A stretch of 39,667 bases of DNA from an uncultured Dialister sp. (GTDB taxonomy: Bacteria > Bacillota > Negativicutes > Veillonellales > Dialisteraceae): assembly GCA_900543165.1 (NCBI GenBank), contig UQQQ01000013.1:1-39667 (forward strand), given 5' to 3'. Numbering within the stretch: position 1 is the first letter of the stretch; each line of letters begins with the position of its first letter. This document shows positions 1 to 7,656 of this stretch, in pieces. The position numbers and the translations under genes were made by a program. The notes beneath the pieces were generated by a model that did no database searches, was not told where the DNA came from, and worked only from the letters and a program-made list of their open reading frames with translations.

Positions 1-346
1 GATTAGGGATTAGGGATTAGGGATTAGGGATTAGGGATTAGGGATTAGGGATTAGACTAGGAGACATCAGACATCAGACTTCAACTTGAAGTTTGAAAGC
101 AGGGATGAGGGATGAGTGGCTAGGGATTAGGAGCCTCGAGTGACTAGTGACTAGTGACTTGTGACTTGTGACTAGTCACTGAAATGCCATCTTCGGGCAT
201 TGCTCTATTTATACTCCGCGGCGCTTCCATATTTTATGCGCCGCACCACCATTCCTCATTCCTCATTCCTAATTCCTCATTCGAGCAAAGCTTTCATTCA
301 TAATCAGTGGACGGAGCCGCCCGTGGGCTAACCTTGAACCCTGAAC
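1..346 (+). repeat. Composite intergenic repeat, opening with a GGGATTA tandem array
   Basis: Bases 1-53 are a perfect 7-bp tandem array with seven GGG tracts spaced by ATTA, so it could form a G-quadruplex. Degenerate GTGACTA/GGGATTA heptamers follow to about 180. Next comes a core with two hairpins (GGGCAT-type near 190-205 and GCGGCGC/GCGCCGC near 218-246), ATTCCTC heptamers at about 250-283, a block ending in GGGCTAACC, and TTGAACC/CTGAACC heptamers. I see no gene in it. The same block order recurs through the window. Confidence 0.85.
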
Positions 347-347
347 C

Positions 348-1178
348 TTAGCCTTCATTTCTCGGGTCAAGGACATCGCGGAGGGAGTCGCCCCAAAGGT
401 TGAAGACGACGACGGTGATGAAGATGGAGAGACCCGGGAAGAACATCAGCCATGGAGCTGTCTGGAGCTGCTGACGGCCTTCATTCAGCATGAGGCCCCA
501 TTCCGGAGCCGGCGGCTGGCTGCCGAAGCCGAGGAAGGAGAGTCCGGCAAGCTCCATCATCATGGCGCCGATATCAGCAGCCGCGGTGATGACCATGAGC
601 GGGAGAATGTTTGGAAGGATGTGGACCCAGAGGATATGCGCTGAGGAACCGCCGGATACGACAGCCGCATCGACGAATTCACGACGCTTGATCTTGAGGA
701 CCATGGAACGGGAGAGGCGGGCATACTTGGTCCATGTGACCGCAGTCAGTGCGATCATCGCATTGATGAGCGAGCCGCCCATGATACCGGCGATGGCGAT
801 CGCAAGGATGACGCCCGGGAAGGAGATCATCATATCAGCGATACGCATGATGACGATATCGACGATGCCGCCGAAGTATCCGGAAATGATGCCCATCGTG
901 GTGCCTACGACGAAGATGCAGGCTACGAGGGCGATGACGGAGGACAGGGAGTAGCTCGCGCCGTAGAGGATACGGGAGAGCACGTCACGTCCGAGCTTGT
1001 CTGTGCCGAAGAGATGCGCCGCAGACGGTGCCTGGTTCGCATCCTTCATGACAGCGGAGAGCGGGTCATAAGGAGCGATGACAGGAGCAAGGAGTGTGAT
1101 CGCCAGAAGAAGGACGACCAGAAGAGAGGTGAAGCGGAAGGCTTTATTTTCTTTGAAGCCTTTGACTAAGCTTTCCAT
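348..1178 (-). CDS. Dipeptide/oligopeptide/nickel ABC transporter permease (DppC/NikC type)
   Basis: This is an inner-membrane permease of 276 residues, the usual length for DppC/OppC/NikC proteins. It has an N-terminal membrane segment at about 17-36, the family motif FGTDKLGRDVLSR at about 57-69, several further hydrophobic segments, and the cytoplasmic coupling (EAA-type) loop EFVDAAVVSGGS at about 167-178. The C-terminus DSLRDVLDPR is typical. The start ATG at 1178 has GGAGG eight bases upstream, inside the end of the preceding permease gene, so the two are translationally linked. The ligand cannot be read from a permease; peptides, nickel or another metal are all possible. The binding protein and ATPases of this system are not in the window. 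The final codons touch the composite repeat. Confidence 0.9.
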   Translation of the reverse strand: MESLVKGFKENKAFRFTSLLVVLLLAITLLAPVIAPYDPLSAVMKDANQAPSAAHLFGTDKLGRDVLSRILYGASYSLSSVIALVACIFVVGTTMGIISGYFGGIVDIVIMRIADMMISFPGVILAIAIAGIMGGSLINAMIALTAVTWTKYARLSRSMVLKIKRREFVDAAVVSGGSSAHILWVHILPNILPLMVITAAADIGAMMMELAGLSFLGFGSQPPAPEWGLMLNEGRQQLQTAPWLMFFPGLSIFITVVVFNLWGDSLRDVLDPRNEG

Positions 1179-1179
1179 A

Positions 1180-2118
1180 TCAGTGACCTCCCTTTCTAAG
1201 TCTTGGGTCGAGACGGTTGTAGGACAGGTCGACGATGAGGTTGATCATCATGTACATGAAAGCGATCCAGAGAACGATGGCCTGTACGGTCTGGAAATCA
1301 CGGTAGGTGATGGCCTGTACGACCATGTAGCCCAGACCCGGCCAGGAAAATACGATTTCTACGACAGCGGCGCCGCCCAGAAGAGAGCCGAAGGCCAGAC
1401 CGAAGAGGGTGACCAGCGGGAGGAGGGCATTCGGCAGGACTTCACGCCAGAGGATGTGGCTTTCCGAGAGGCCGCGGGCACGTGCGCCCATGACGTAGTC
1501 CTGATGCAGTTCTTCGAGCACCGTGGCACGTACCTGACGGGTGTATTTCGATGCCATGACGATGCCCAGGGTGCACATCGGCAGGATCAGATTTTCGAGG
1601 GAAATCGAACCACCGACGATCGGGAAGAGGGAAAGCTTCAGTGCGAAGATCCAAAGGAGCATGAGGCCCATCCAGAAGTTCGGGACGGAGACACCGGCAA
1701 AGGTGCAGCCGCGGACGAGGTAGTCAAACCAGGTATTCTGCTTGACCGCGGTATAAATGCCGAGCGGAATGGAGAAGACAAGCATGAAGAGGGAGGAGGC
1801 CAGCGCCAGAATGACGGATGCCGGGAGGGCTTCCATGACTGCATCAATGACCGGCTTCTTCATCATGAAGGAGAAACCAAAATTACCCTGTACGACTCTG
1901 CCGAGCCAGTCCAGGTACTGCAGAAGGAACGGCTTATCCAGACCCAGTTCATGGCGGAGTGCGTCGATCTCTACCTGACTAACAATAATATCTTCATTAC
2001 CGGCGATCATCTGCCTAACGGGGTCACCCGGAGAGAGCATGATCAGACAGAAGGTAATGAAGCTGATGCCGATCAAGACGAGAACCATCTCGCCCAATCG
2101 CATCCCAAGCTGCTTCAT
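1180..2118 (-). CDS. Dipeptide/oligopeptide/nickel ABC transporter permease (DppB/NikB type)
   Basis: Partner permease of the downstream DppC/NikC-type protein. It has the family N-terminus with one membrane helix followed by SPGDPVRQ, then five more helices. The coupling loop YVMGARARGLSESHILWREVLPNA lies about two thirds along the protein, and the end RLDPRLRKGGH is typical. I chose ATG 2118 because MKQLGMRLGE matches the usual family start. ATG 2130, ATG 2133 and TTG 2139 are in frame, and the only nearby Shine-Dalgarno-like GGAG (2134-2137) is badly spaced for all of them. Only one base separates its stop from the next gene, so they form one operon. No other subunit lies upstream on this strand within the window. 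Confidence 0.88.
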   Translation of the reverse strand: MKQLGMRLGEMVLVLIGISFITFCLIMLSPGDPVRQMIAGNEDIIVSQVEIDALRHELGLDKPFLLQYLDWLGRVVQGNFGFSFMMKKPVIDAVMEALPASVILALASSLFMLVFSIPLGIYTAVKQNTWFDYLVRGCTFAGVSVPNFWMGLMLLWIFALKLSLFPIVGGSISLENLILPMCTLGIVMASKYTRQVRATVLEELHQDYVMGARARGLSESHILWREVLPNALLPLVTLFGLAFGSLLGGAAVVEIVFSWPGLGYMVVQAITYRDFQTVQAIVLWIAFMYMMINLIVDLSYNRLDPRLRKGGH

Positions 2119-2130
2119 TGACAAACTCAT

Positions 2131-2837
2131 CATCTCCAATTTCTTGATAATATAAAATGGTATAAAGACTGGGATTTTATCATCTGTATCTTTCCCCTGC
2201 CGATGTGACGGGAGAGCCTTTTTCGCTGTCTGGTACGGCGGCGAGGAGAGAGCTCTTCGCCGGTTCTTATAAACCCGTCACTTTCGATGACTCCTGAAAA
2301 AAGGCATCAAAAAACAAGGTCGGGAAGGAGACCTTGTTGGCTTAATGATAACAGATGAAGAGTGGTTTCCCAGGTTACTCTTTAAAAAAAAGAATAAGGC
2401 AGAAGCGGCAGAACATGAGGTCGTATTCTTATTATTTAGCTGTTCCTTACAACTTCTTACAAATTATATCATATAAATTATAACATGTAAACAAATAATT
2501 AGCACTAATATTTATATATGACAATAAACATTAAATGAAACATGTGAAGATACTTATAGGGGGTATGGGGACACGGAAAATCTGTGAATTTTCCGATAAA
2601 ATGGGCATTATGACAAATAAATGATATGATACCGTACAATCTGTATTGCGTAATTAGCAAACGGAATGAGGAAAAAGCAGGTACTCCATGCATATGATGC
2701 ATGAGGGATGATGAAGATCTGGAGGGTGGTTTTCATTAAAAAATAAGAAACTGGCAAATGGCATTGGCAAGGCATGTCCCATGCGCGCCTCTTGATCGGG
2801 GGGGGGGAGAAGATGTTTTTCGGGGTGACGCTTCCCA
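2131..2837. other. Gene-free region, AT-rich in part, with one poly-G tract
   Basis: No credible gene on either strand; the open frames here are short, rich in rare hydrophobic runs, and lack ribosome sites. It holds a hairpin with a minus-strand T-run (2308-2338), a loose AAGAATA/TATTCTT inverted repeat (about 2390-2432) also followed by T on the minus strand, a very AT-rich stretch (2440-2530), and a run of ten G at 2798-2807. Confidence 0.6.
2308..2338 (-). terminator. Intrinsic terminator-like hairpin upstream of the permease operon
   Basis: A perfect 9-bp stem AACAAGGTC/GACCTTGTT with an 8-base loop is followed on the minus strand by TTTTTT. It lies about 190 bases upstream of the DppB/NikB-type gene, reading toward it. 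It could end transcription from further upstream, or be an attenuator in the permease leader. I recognise no riboswitch aptamer beside it. Confidence 0.6.
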
Positions 2838-2866
2838 TTGACAATCTCTCGTATCCATGCTAGGCT
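2838..2866 (+). promoter_or_regulatory. Sigma-70 promoter of the ZTP-riboswitch/MFS gene
   Basis: The -35 element TTGACA (2838-2843) is perfect. A 17-base spacer follows, then TAGGCT (2861-2866) with an extended TGC just before it. Transcription would start near 2873, directly ahead of the riboswitch. Confidence 0.7.
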
Positions 2867-2880
2867 AGATATACAATATA

Positions 2881-3050
2881 GATGAGCTGCGGAACTGACG
2901 GAAATAGGTGGAATGAACCACGTGGACTGCGGGCCTCATGAAAAAAGCCGACCGTCTGGGCAGGGAAATCTGCTCAGGCGATTTTCGTTTCCCTGCGATG
3001 CCTGCTAAATGGCATCGCAGGAACGGGAGCGTGCAGATTTCCCTTCATTT
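2881..3050 (+). promoter_or_regulatory. ZTP riboswitch (pfl motif) with terminator expression platform
   Basis: The aptamer spans about 2881-2962. Visible signatures are ACTGACGGAA, AGGTGGAA...CCACGTGGA, and the 3' element CCGACCGTCTGGGCA at 2949-2962, which forms the pseudoknot and ligand pocket in pfl/ZTP RNAs. ATGAG (2882-2886) can pair with CTCAT (2935-2939) as P1. Downstream, GGGAAATCTGC (2963-2973) pairs perfectly with GCAGATTTCCC (3033-3043), enclosing a second 11-bp hairpin (2992-3021), and is followed by TTCATTTT, so it looks like the terminator. By family knowledge the RNA binds ZTP/AICAR ribotide, a sign of 10-formyl-tetrahydrofolate shortage, and turns expression on. The call rests on motif recall, without a covariance-model search. 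Confidence 0.82.
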
Positions 3051-3071
3051 TAAAAATGGAGGGATTTTTTG

Positions 3072-4298
3072 ATGAAAAGAAATCGTTGGCTCACTGCCAT
3101 GGCGGCCGTGGGGATCCACATGTCTATCGGAAGTGTGTATGCATGGAGCGTCCTGACGCGCCCTGTGATGGAGACGATGGGGCTCTCGCTCTCTTTGGCT
3201 ACCTGGGCCTTCTCGATCGCGATCCTGTTTTTGGGGCTTTCGGCAGGCTTCTTAGGCCCTCTGGTCGAGCGGCTGGGGCCGTCCAAGAGCGGGATGGTCT
3301 CTGCCGTCTTTTTCAGTACGGGTCTCCTTGGGACAGCGGCGGCGGTTCACTATCAGTCCGCTTTCCTGCTCTATCTCTTCTACGGAGCCATCGGGGGCAT
3401 TGGTCTTGGCACGGGCTATATCACGCCTGTCTCTACGCTTGTGAAATGGTTTCCCCGGCATCGCGGCTTTGCGACGGGGCTGGCCATCATGGGGTTCGGC
3501 TTCGCATCGCTCATCGCAGGCCCGGCCATGCGCTATCTTGTCGATCGCTTCGGGCTCACGGAGAATTTCCTCATCCTTGCCGCTGCCTATGCGATGGTCA
3601 TGATCCTTTCCGCCTCCTACATCCGCGCACCGAGGAAGGGTGAGATCCCGATGCTTTTGGAAGAGGTGCTTGAGGAAGAGATCCGAAAGGATGGGGAAAA
3701 GACAGCTCAGGCCAAAGGTCTCACACGCAAAGAGGCCATGCACACGTGGAAGTGGTATGTGCTGTGGTGGATCTTCTTCACGAATATCACCTGCGGAATC
3801 GGCCTTCTGGCCGTGGCTTCGCCCATGGCGCAGGAGATCATCGGCATGAGTGCGGCCGAGGCAGCCTCCCTTGTCGGTATCATCGGTATCGTGAATGGCG
3901 CCGGCCGTATTCTTTGGGCATCCGTCTCCGACTGGATCGGCCGCGGCGTGACCTACATGATCTTCTTTGCGTTCGAGGTCTTCGCTTTTTATGCACTTGC
4001 CCGTGTCAGTGATGCGCTTCTCTTCGAGATACTGGTACTCGCCGTGATCTCCTGCTACGGCGGCGGCTTCTCCTGCATGCCTGCCTTCCTCTCCGATCTC
4101 TTCGGCGTGAAGCAGCTCGCCTCTATTCACGGATCCATCCTGACCGCCTGGGGCATGGCAGGTGTCGCCGGCCCGCTTCTCCTTTCTTTCATGAAGGAAA
4201 CGACGGGGGGCTATGCAGCGACGCTTCATCTCTTTTCTGCTATGCTCGCTGTGGCTTTTGCCTTATCCTGGGTCCTTGCGTGGAAGGGACGGAAATAA
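3072..4298 (+). CDS. MFS transporter, oxalate/formate antiporter (OFA/OxlT) family
   Basis: A 408-residue, 12-helix inner-membrane carrier. The N-terminus, with GIHMSIGSVYAWSV at about 13-26, is the hallmark of the OFA branch (OxlT, YhjX), and the segment GLGTGYITPVSTLVKWFPRHRG in the first half is also typical of it. A charged central loop (about 185-225) separates two six-helix halves. ATG 3072 is the start: GGAGGG lies eight bases upstream, and the TTG just before it is not needed. The ZTP riboswitch sits immediately upstream, so the gene should switch on when 10-formyl-tetrahydrofolate runs low. Formate, which feeds that pool through formate-tetrahydrofolate ligase, is therefore an attractive substrate, but this is inference; oxalate, pyruvate or another carboxylate is possible. 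Confidence 0.88.
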   Translation: MKRNRWLTAMAAVGIHMSIGSVYAWSVLTRPVMETMGLSLSLATWAFSIAILFLGLSAGFLGPLVERLGPSKSGMVSAVFFSTGLLGTAAAVHYQSAFLLYLFYGAIGGIGLGTGYITPVSTLVKWFPRHRGFATGLAIMGFGFASLIAGPAMRYLVDRFGLTENFLILAAAYAMVMILSASYIRAPRKGEIPMLLEEVLEEEIRKDGEKTAQAKGLTRKEAMHTWKWYVLWWIFFTNITCGIGLLAVASPMAQEIIGMSAAEAASLVGIIGIVNGAGRILWASVSDWIGRGVTYMIFFAFEVFAFYALARVSDALLFEILVLAVISCYGGGFSCMPAFLSDLFGVKQLASIHGSILTAWGMAGVAGPLLLSFMKETTGGYAATLHLFSAMLAVAFALSWVLAWKGRK

Positions 4299-4595
4299 AA
4301 AAGGGGCTGTGAAATAACGATCATCTCATTTTCGTTTTCAATCTGCCGCGGGGACTTGCAGCTCTCATAAGAGTGACCGGGAAATCTTATCCCAGCTGTC
4401 TTTCATGCCATAGTCACCCTATCCGCCCCTGCGGGGCACCTTCACCTAGAGGGGAAGGCTGCGATACGAGAATACCATCCTCTAAAAAAGGCGGCGAAAC
4501 CGCCACGAGAGCCTTGAACCCTGAACCAAATGAAAACAAAGTAAAAAGGGGATGTGAAGAAATGGGGATTCATTTCTTCACATCCCCCCTTTTTT
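4297..4595. repeat. Partial and complete copies of a terminator-hairpin repeat plus a GC-hairpin repeat
   Basis: This gap has no gene. At 4300-4314 there is a half-copy of the AAAAGGGGCTGTGAA arm. At 4394-4470 lies a block (from AGCTGTCTTTCAT through CGCCCCTGCGGGGC to GGGGAAGGCTG and GATACGAG) that recurs at 26496-26573. A short TTGAACC/CTGAACC pair follows at about 4512-4527. The complete hairpin is annotated separately. Confidence 0.7.
4543..4595. terminator. Bidirectional terminator, dispersed hairpin family
   Basis: The left arm AAAAAGGGGATGTGAAGAAATG and the right arm CATTTCTTCACATCCCC pair almost perfectly. There is an A-run on the left and a T-run (4590-4595) on the right. It can end the MFS transcript on the plus strand and the RuBisCO-like gene on the minus strand. 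Almost the same hairpin closes the leu operon at the window's right edge, so the terminator is itself a repeat. Confidence 0.85.
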
Positions 4596-4640
4596 ATGAG
4601 GCGTGATGGCTTTTCCGCCGGGGAATGGGCAGATCTCCGG

Positions 4641-5831
4641 TCACTTTTGCCCCGCCGCTTCCGCGAGCTTTTCGAGGAAAAACTGCGTATTCGCGGTGAG
4701 GTCGGGGCCTTCTGTCTGAAGAGCGCCGCCCACGAGGAAGATGGTATCGGGACCGTAGATGCGAACCATTTCCTTGAAGAGCTGCCAGCGCATACCGCCG
4801 GAGGGGACAGGGAAGCTTGCCCGAAGGTCTGCCATCTTCGACTCGGTGCCTTCCGCGATCTTCTGGCAGGTATCCTGCGAGAAGGAGAAGCGGCCGCCGA
4901 AGCTGGTGAAGATAACCGCATCTGCGCCTGCGAGTCGGGAGAGCTGGCCATAGTAGCAGAAGGGGGAAATGCCCGCATCCTGCGAGAGGACATGCGGACC
5001 GGAGAAGCAGGGGTGCAGGAAGATCGGCAGGCCGAAGTCCGGATCCCGTGCGAGATCACGGATCATGGTGAAGCCGGTGATGGCAGGGGCGGCCATGATG
5101 CCGTCAGCCCCGATCTCCTTGGCCTGATAGGCACGCTCCAAGAAGCCCAGACCATCTGTGGTACAGTTGGCGATGTACATGCTTTTCCTGCCTGTTTTCT
5201 CTTTGGCATCCGCAAGTGCCATGACGCACTGGAGGACACGTTCCTTGAAAGGCGCATAGTGCTGGTCCATGAGGCTGTGGTCATCCTTGATGATGGGGCA
5301 GCCGCCGAGTGCGAGGTCATAGACCATTTGCGCGAGCTCCTTCGGAGATCTGCCGAGCGGCTTGATGGCTGACATGAAGATCGGACCGCGAGGCACACCG
5401 CAGAGCTCACGAAGACCGCTTCTGCCGAAACGCGGGCCCGGGTAATTGTTGTACATGGTCTCTGGCAGTTCGAAGGACATGAGGCGGACGCCGGGCTGCA
5501 GGCTCGTATTTCCGAAAAGCATATTGAGGAGCTCGGCCATCTCATCACCGACAGCCTCCGGCTCATAGGAGATCGTCGCATAGTATGCGCCGGCTTCCGC
5601 CTTTTTCAGATCTTCGATCTGGCCGACGATGGTGTCAGCGATCGGAGTACCGTCTACCAGCTCGTAAGGACACTCGATTGTCTGCTCGACGGCGATAGCG
5701 AAGGCGATCTTCTTCGCCTCTTCATAGGTGGGAGCTGCGATGCGGTACGTCGCTGTAAAACGCGAAGACTGGTGCAGGTCTTCTGTCAGTTCGGAAAATA
5801 ATTCACTTTCAAAAAAGGATGTATTGGACAA
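4641..5831 (-). CDS. RuBisCO-like protein (form IV), function unknown
   Basis: A 396-residue protein with the two-domain RuBisCO large-chain plan: an N-terminal alpha/beta domain to about residue 140, then a TIM barrel. SAIKPLG (Lys157) matches the substrate-binding lysine region of RuBisCO but lacks the second lysine of KPKLG. IIKDDH (181-185) matches the metal site: Lys182 aligns with the carbamylated lysine and Asp184 with the aspartate, but His185 replaces the glutamate. No loop-6 lysine of the GKLEG type is visible. It should therefore not fix CO2; relatives are enolases, isomerases or decarboxylases of phosphorylated sugars and acids. No methionine-salvage or apiose genes are nearby to fix the substrate. 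The start is TTG 5831, with AAAGGAG eight bases upstream. It appears to be a single-gene unit ending at the hairpin at 4543-4595. Confidence 0.85.
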   Translation of the reverse strand: MSNTSFFESELFSELTEDLHQSSRFTATYRIAAPTYEEAKKIAFAIAVEQTIECPYELVDGTPIADTIVGQIEDLKKAEAGAYYATISYEPEAVGDEMAELLNMLFGNTSLQPGVRLMSFELPETMYNNYPGPRFGRSGLRELCGVPRGPIFMSAIKPLGRSPKELAQMVYDLALGGCPIIKDDHSLMDQHYAPFKERVLQCVMALADAKEKTGRKSMYIANCTTDGLGFLERAYQAKEIGADGIMAAPAITGFTMIRDLARDPDFGLPIFLHPCFSGPHVLSQDAGISPFCYYGQLSRLAGADAVIFTSFGGRFSFSQDTCQKIAEGTESKMADLRASFPVPSGGMRWQLFKEMVRIYGPDTIFLVGGALQTEGPDLTANTQFFLEKLAEAAGQK

Positions 5832-5865
5832 GAGGAGGTCTCCTTTCGGAAAAATGGAATGTGAA

Positions 5866-6225
5866 GGGGTAGCCCGCGGGGCGTGCTGCCCTTGATCTCG
5901 TATGAAAGAGGGGGAGCGGGTTCTATAGGTTCAAGAGGTTCAAAGGGGTTGGTGCGGCGCATTTCGTCATCCTGAGCGGAGAAAAACGTCGTATGTTAGG
6001 GAAACGCTGATTAAATCGCAGAGCCAAGTCGGACAACGATTGAATCAGTGTTTCCTTAGAAAATGGCTTATCTGAAGTATGAGAACTGAGTCGAAGGATC
6101 TAAGCGTCGCAGAGTATAAATAGTGGCGATACCCGAAGGGCAGACGTCTGATGTCTGATGTCTGACGTCTAACGTCTAATCCCTAGACCCTAATCCCTAG
6201 CTACTAGTCCCCAGTCACTCTTTTT
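5866..6225 (-). repeat. Composite intergenic repeat with an internal deleted MITE copy
   Basis: Read on the minus strand it has the usual order. A heptamer array (about 6140-6217) reads on the plus strand as GTCTGAT, GTCTAAC, CCCTAGA, CCCTAAT, TACTAGT and CCCCAGT in strict 7-bp steps. Then come a remnant of the core, a CGTCATCCTGAGCGG...GAAGGATC hairpin pair, and the block ending in GGGGTAGCCC next to the RuBisCO-like gene start. The glycosyltransferase stop codon (6215-6217) lies inside the array. Confidence 0.8.
5998..6056 (+). mobile_element. Internally deleted MITE copy (59 bp)
   Basis: It has the two termini AGGGAAACGCTGATT and AATCAGTGTTTCCT of the palindromic element found whole at 12131-12293, but only about 30 bases between them. 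It cannot encode anything and sits inside a composite repeat. Confidence 0.8.
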
Positions 6226-7171
6226 TATGACTCATGCGATAGGGATTATCGAGATGGGCGGCGGTGTCATCGGAGAGCCAGTAGAGGGGGCGGTTTCTGG
6301 TCTCTTCAAACATACGTCCGAGGTATTCGCCGATGATGCCGAGGCCCATGAGATTCAAACTGCCGAAGATGGCGATGAGGATGGTCATTGTCGCCCAGCC
6401 GGGGACGGCTTTGTCCATCATGACGCAGTAGAGGACATGAAGGATGAGAAGGATGCCTGCGACGGCCGCGAAGACACCCAGATAGAATGCCATACGCAGC
6501 GGCAGGGTGGAATTCGTGATGATGCCGTCCATCGCAAAGTGCAGCATTTTTTTCATGGAGAATTTCGAGACACCGGCGTGGCGGGCAGGTGCTTCAAATT
6601 CGATGGTACACTGCTTGAAGCCAAGGCCGCCTACGATGCCGCGGATGAAGCGGGAATGCTCACGGAAACGCAGAAAGACATCGAGCGCTTTGCGATCCAT
6701 CAGGCGGAAGTCGGAGCCGCCCGGGACGACGGGTGAGTTTGAAATGGAATTGATCACTGCGTAGTAGCCTGCCGAGGTTAGCTTCTTGATGGGGCCGGCA
6801 TCTTCTGTCGCGGTGCGGATGGTCTGTACGATGTCATAGCCTTCCTGCCACTTTTGGATGAGCTTCGGGATGAGCGCCGGTGGGTGCTGCATGTCGCCAT
6901 CCATCGTGATGACGGCGTCTCCGACGGCAAAGTCCATGCCGCAGGTGATGGCGATCTGGTGGCCGAAATTGCGTGCAAAGGTCAGCGCCCGCACATGCGG
7001 GTCGCCGGCTGCCAGCTGGTGGATCAGCTCGTCGGTGCGATCCTTCGAGCCATCATTGACGTAGATGATCTCGTAGTCCATATCCAGCGTCTGCATGACT
7101 TTCGTCACTTCGTCATGGAAATAGACGACATTGCCATTTTCGTTATATACAGGTGTTACGATCGATATCAT
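6215..7171 (-). CDS. Family 2 glycosyltransferase, GtrB/DPM1-like, membrane anchored
   Basis: A 318-residue GT-A enzyme. The start MISIVTPVYNENGN, the DGSKDRT segment and MDGDMQHPP (metal-binding DxD region) are typical of GT2 enzymes that transfer a sugar from a nucleotide to polyprenyl phosphate (GtrB, CsbB, dolichol-phosphate mannosyltransferase). Two membrane helices near the C-terminus (about 225-255 and 262-290) match the GtrB plan. Product lipids of this type usually feed decoration of surface polysaccharide or O-antigen; no such partner is in the window. ATG 7171 is chosen because GGAGG lies five bases upstream; an in-frame ATG at 7192 has no ribosome site. The stop codon TGA is the first triplet of a TGACTGG heptamer array. 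Confidence 0.88.
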   Translation of the reverse strand: MISIVTPVYNENGNVVYFHDEVTKVMQTLDMDYEIIYVNDGSKDRTDELIHQLAAGDPHVRALTFARNFGHQIAITCGMDFAVGDAVITMDGDMQHPPALIPKLIQKWQEGYDIVQTIRTATEDAGPIKKLTSAGYYAVINSISNSPVVPGGSDFRLMDRKALDVFLRFREHSRFIRGIVGGLGFKQCTIEFEAPARHAGVSKFSMKKMLHFAMDGIITNSTLPLRMAFYLGVFAAVAGILLILHVLYCVMMDKAVPGWATMTILIAIFGSLNLMGLGIIGEYLGRMFEETRNRPLYWLSDDTAAHLDNPYRMSHKKE

Positions 7172-7205
7172 GATTCCTCCGTTAAGGCACATAAGCCTAC
7201 GCTAT

Positions 7206-7211
7206 ATTATA
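7206..7211 (-). promoter_or_regulatory. Extended -10 promoter of the glycosyltransferase gene
   Basis: On the minus strand TGC precedes TATAAT, which gives an extended -10 element. No good -35 is visible at 17 bases. The leader would be about 28 bases. Confidence 0.55.
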
Positions 7212-7311
7212 GCACACTCAGGTATATATAATGAGACATATATAAGTAGTATAAACATAGTGTGTGTATGGCGGATCGCCGGGAGTTAAAGAAATCATAA
7301 AATCGATGAGG

Positions 7312-7598
7312 GTTCAGGGGTAGCCCGTGGGGCGTGCTGTTCCATGATTACGAATGAAAGCCTCGATTGAATGAGAAATTAGAAATGAGAAATGCGAAAT
7401 GGTGGTGCGGTGCATAAAAATTAGAAGCGCCGCGGAGTATAAATCATGGCAATGCCCGAAGGCTTTGGGATAACAGGTTTCCCGTTTGCGCGTTTCTCTC
7501 ATGACCCGTTTCCCCGTGAATGACAAAGATTTCTCGCATGCGCTCGAAATGACGATGTGAGAGTCTGCTGTTTCCCAGCCACCAGTCACCAGTCACGA
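7312..7598 (-). repeat. Composite intergenic repeat
   Basis: It runs from GGGTTCAGGGGTAGCCCGTGG, next to the glycosyltransferase promoter, through GAGAAAT-type heptamers, the two-hairpin core (GCGCCGCGGAGTATAAAT, about 7410-7462), a segment resembling the GTCATTTCGAGC...GAGAAATC repeat (about 7510-7555), and a short CCAGTCA array beside the HPt terminator. No gene is seen. Confidence 0.8.
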
Positions 7599-7609
7599 AA
7601 GTCGCAAAT

Positions 7610-7648
7610 AAAAAACGCTTTGAATCATTCACGATCCAAAACGCTTTT
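7610..7648 (-). terminator. Terminator after the HPt gene
   Basis: On the minus strand AAAAGCGTTTTGGATC can fold on GATTCAAAGCG and is followed by TTTTTT. It lies just downstream of the HPt stop codon. Confidence 0.7.
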
Positions 7649-7656
7649 ATCACGTC

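Noticed and set aside
1..53. True telomere or linear replicon end
   Set aside because: The array is at the window border and continues into the same repeat family that lies in internal gaps; nothing indicates a DNA end.
490..954. Open frame on the plus strand opposite the DppC/NikC-type gene
   Set aside because: Antisense shadow: rich in Met, Arg and Thr, without ribosome site or family motif. The same applies to long antisense frames at 1078-2121, 3252-4229, 4554-5372, 6227-6736, 13253-14191, 16986-17882 and 31705-32763.
2340..2470. Cobalamin, NiCo or other metal riboswitch for the permease operon
   Set aside because: I cannot match any conserved aptamer sequence; only hairpins are visible.
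2505..2844. Small minus-strand genes
   Set aside because: The frames are in AT-rich DNA, overlap each other and lack ribosome sites and recognisable motifs.
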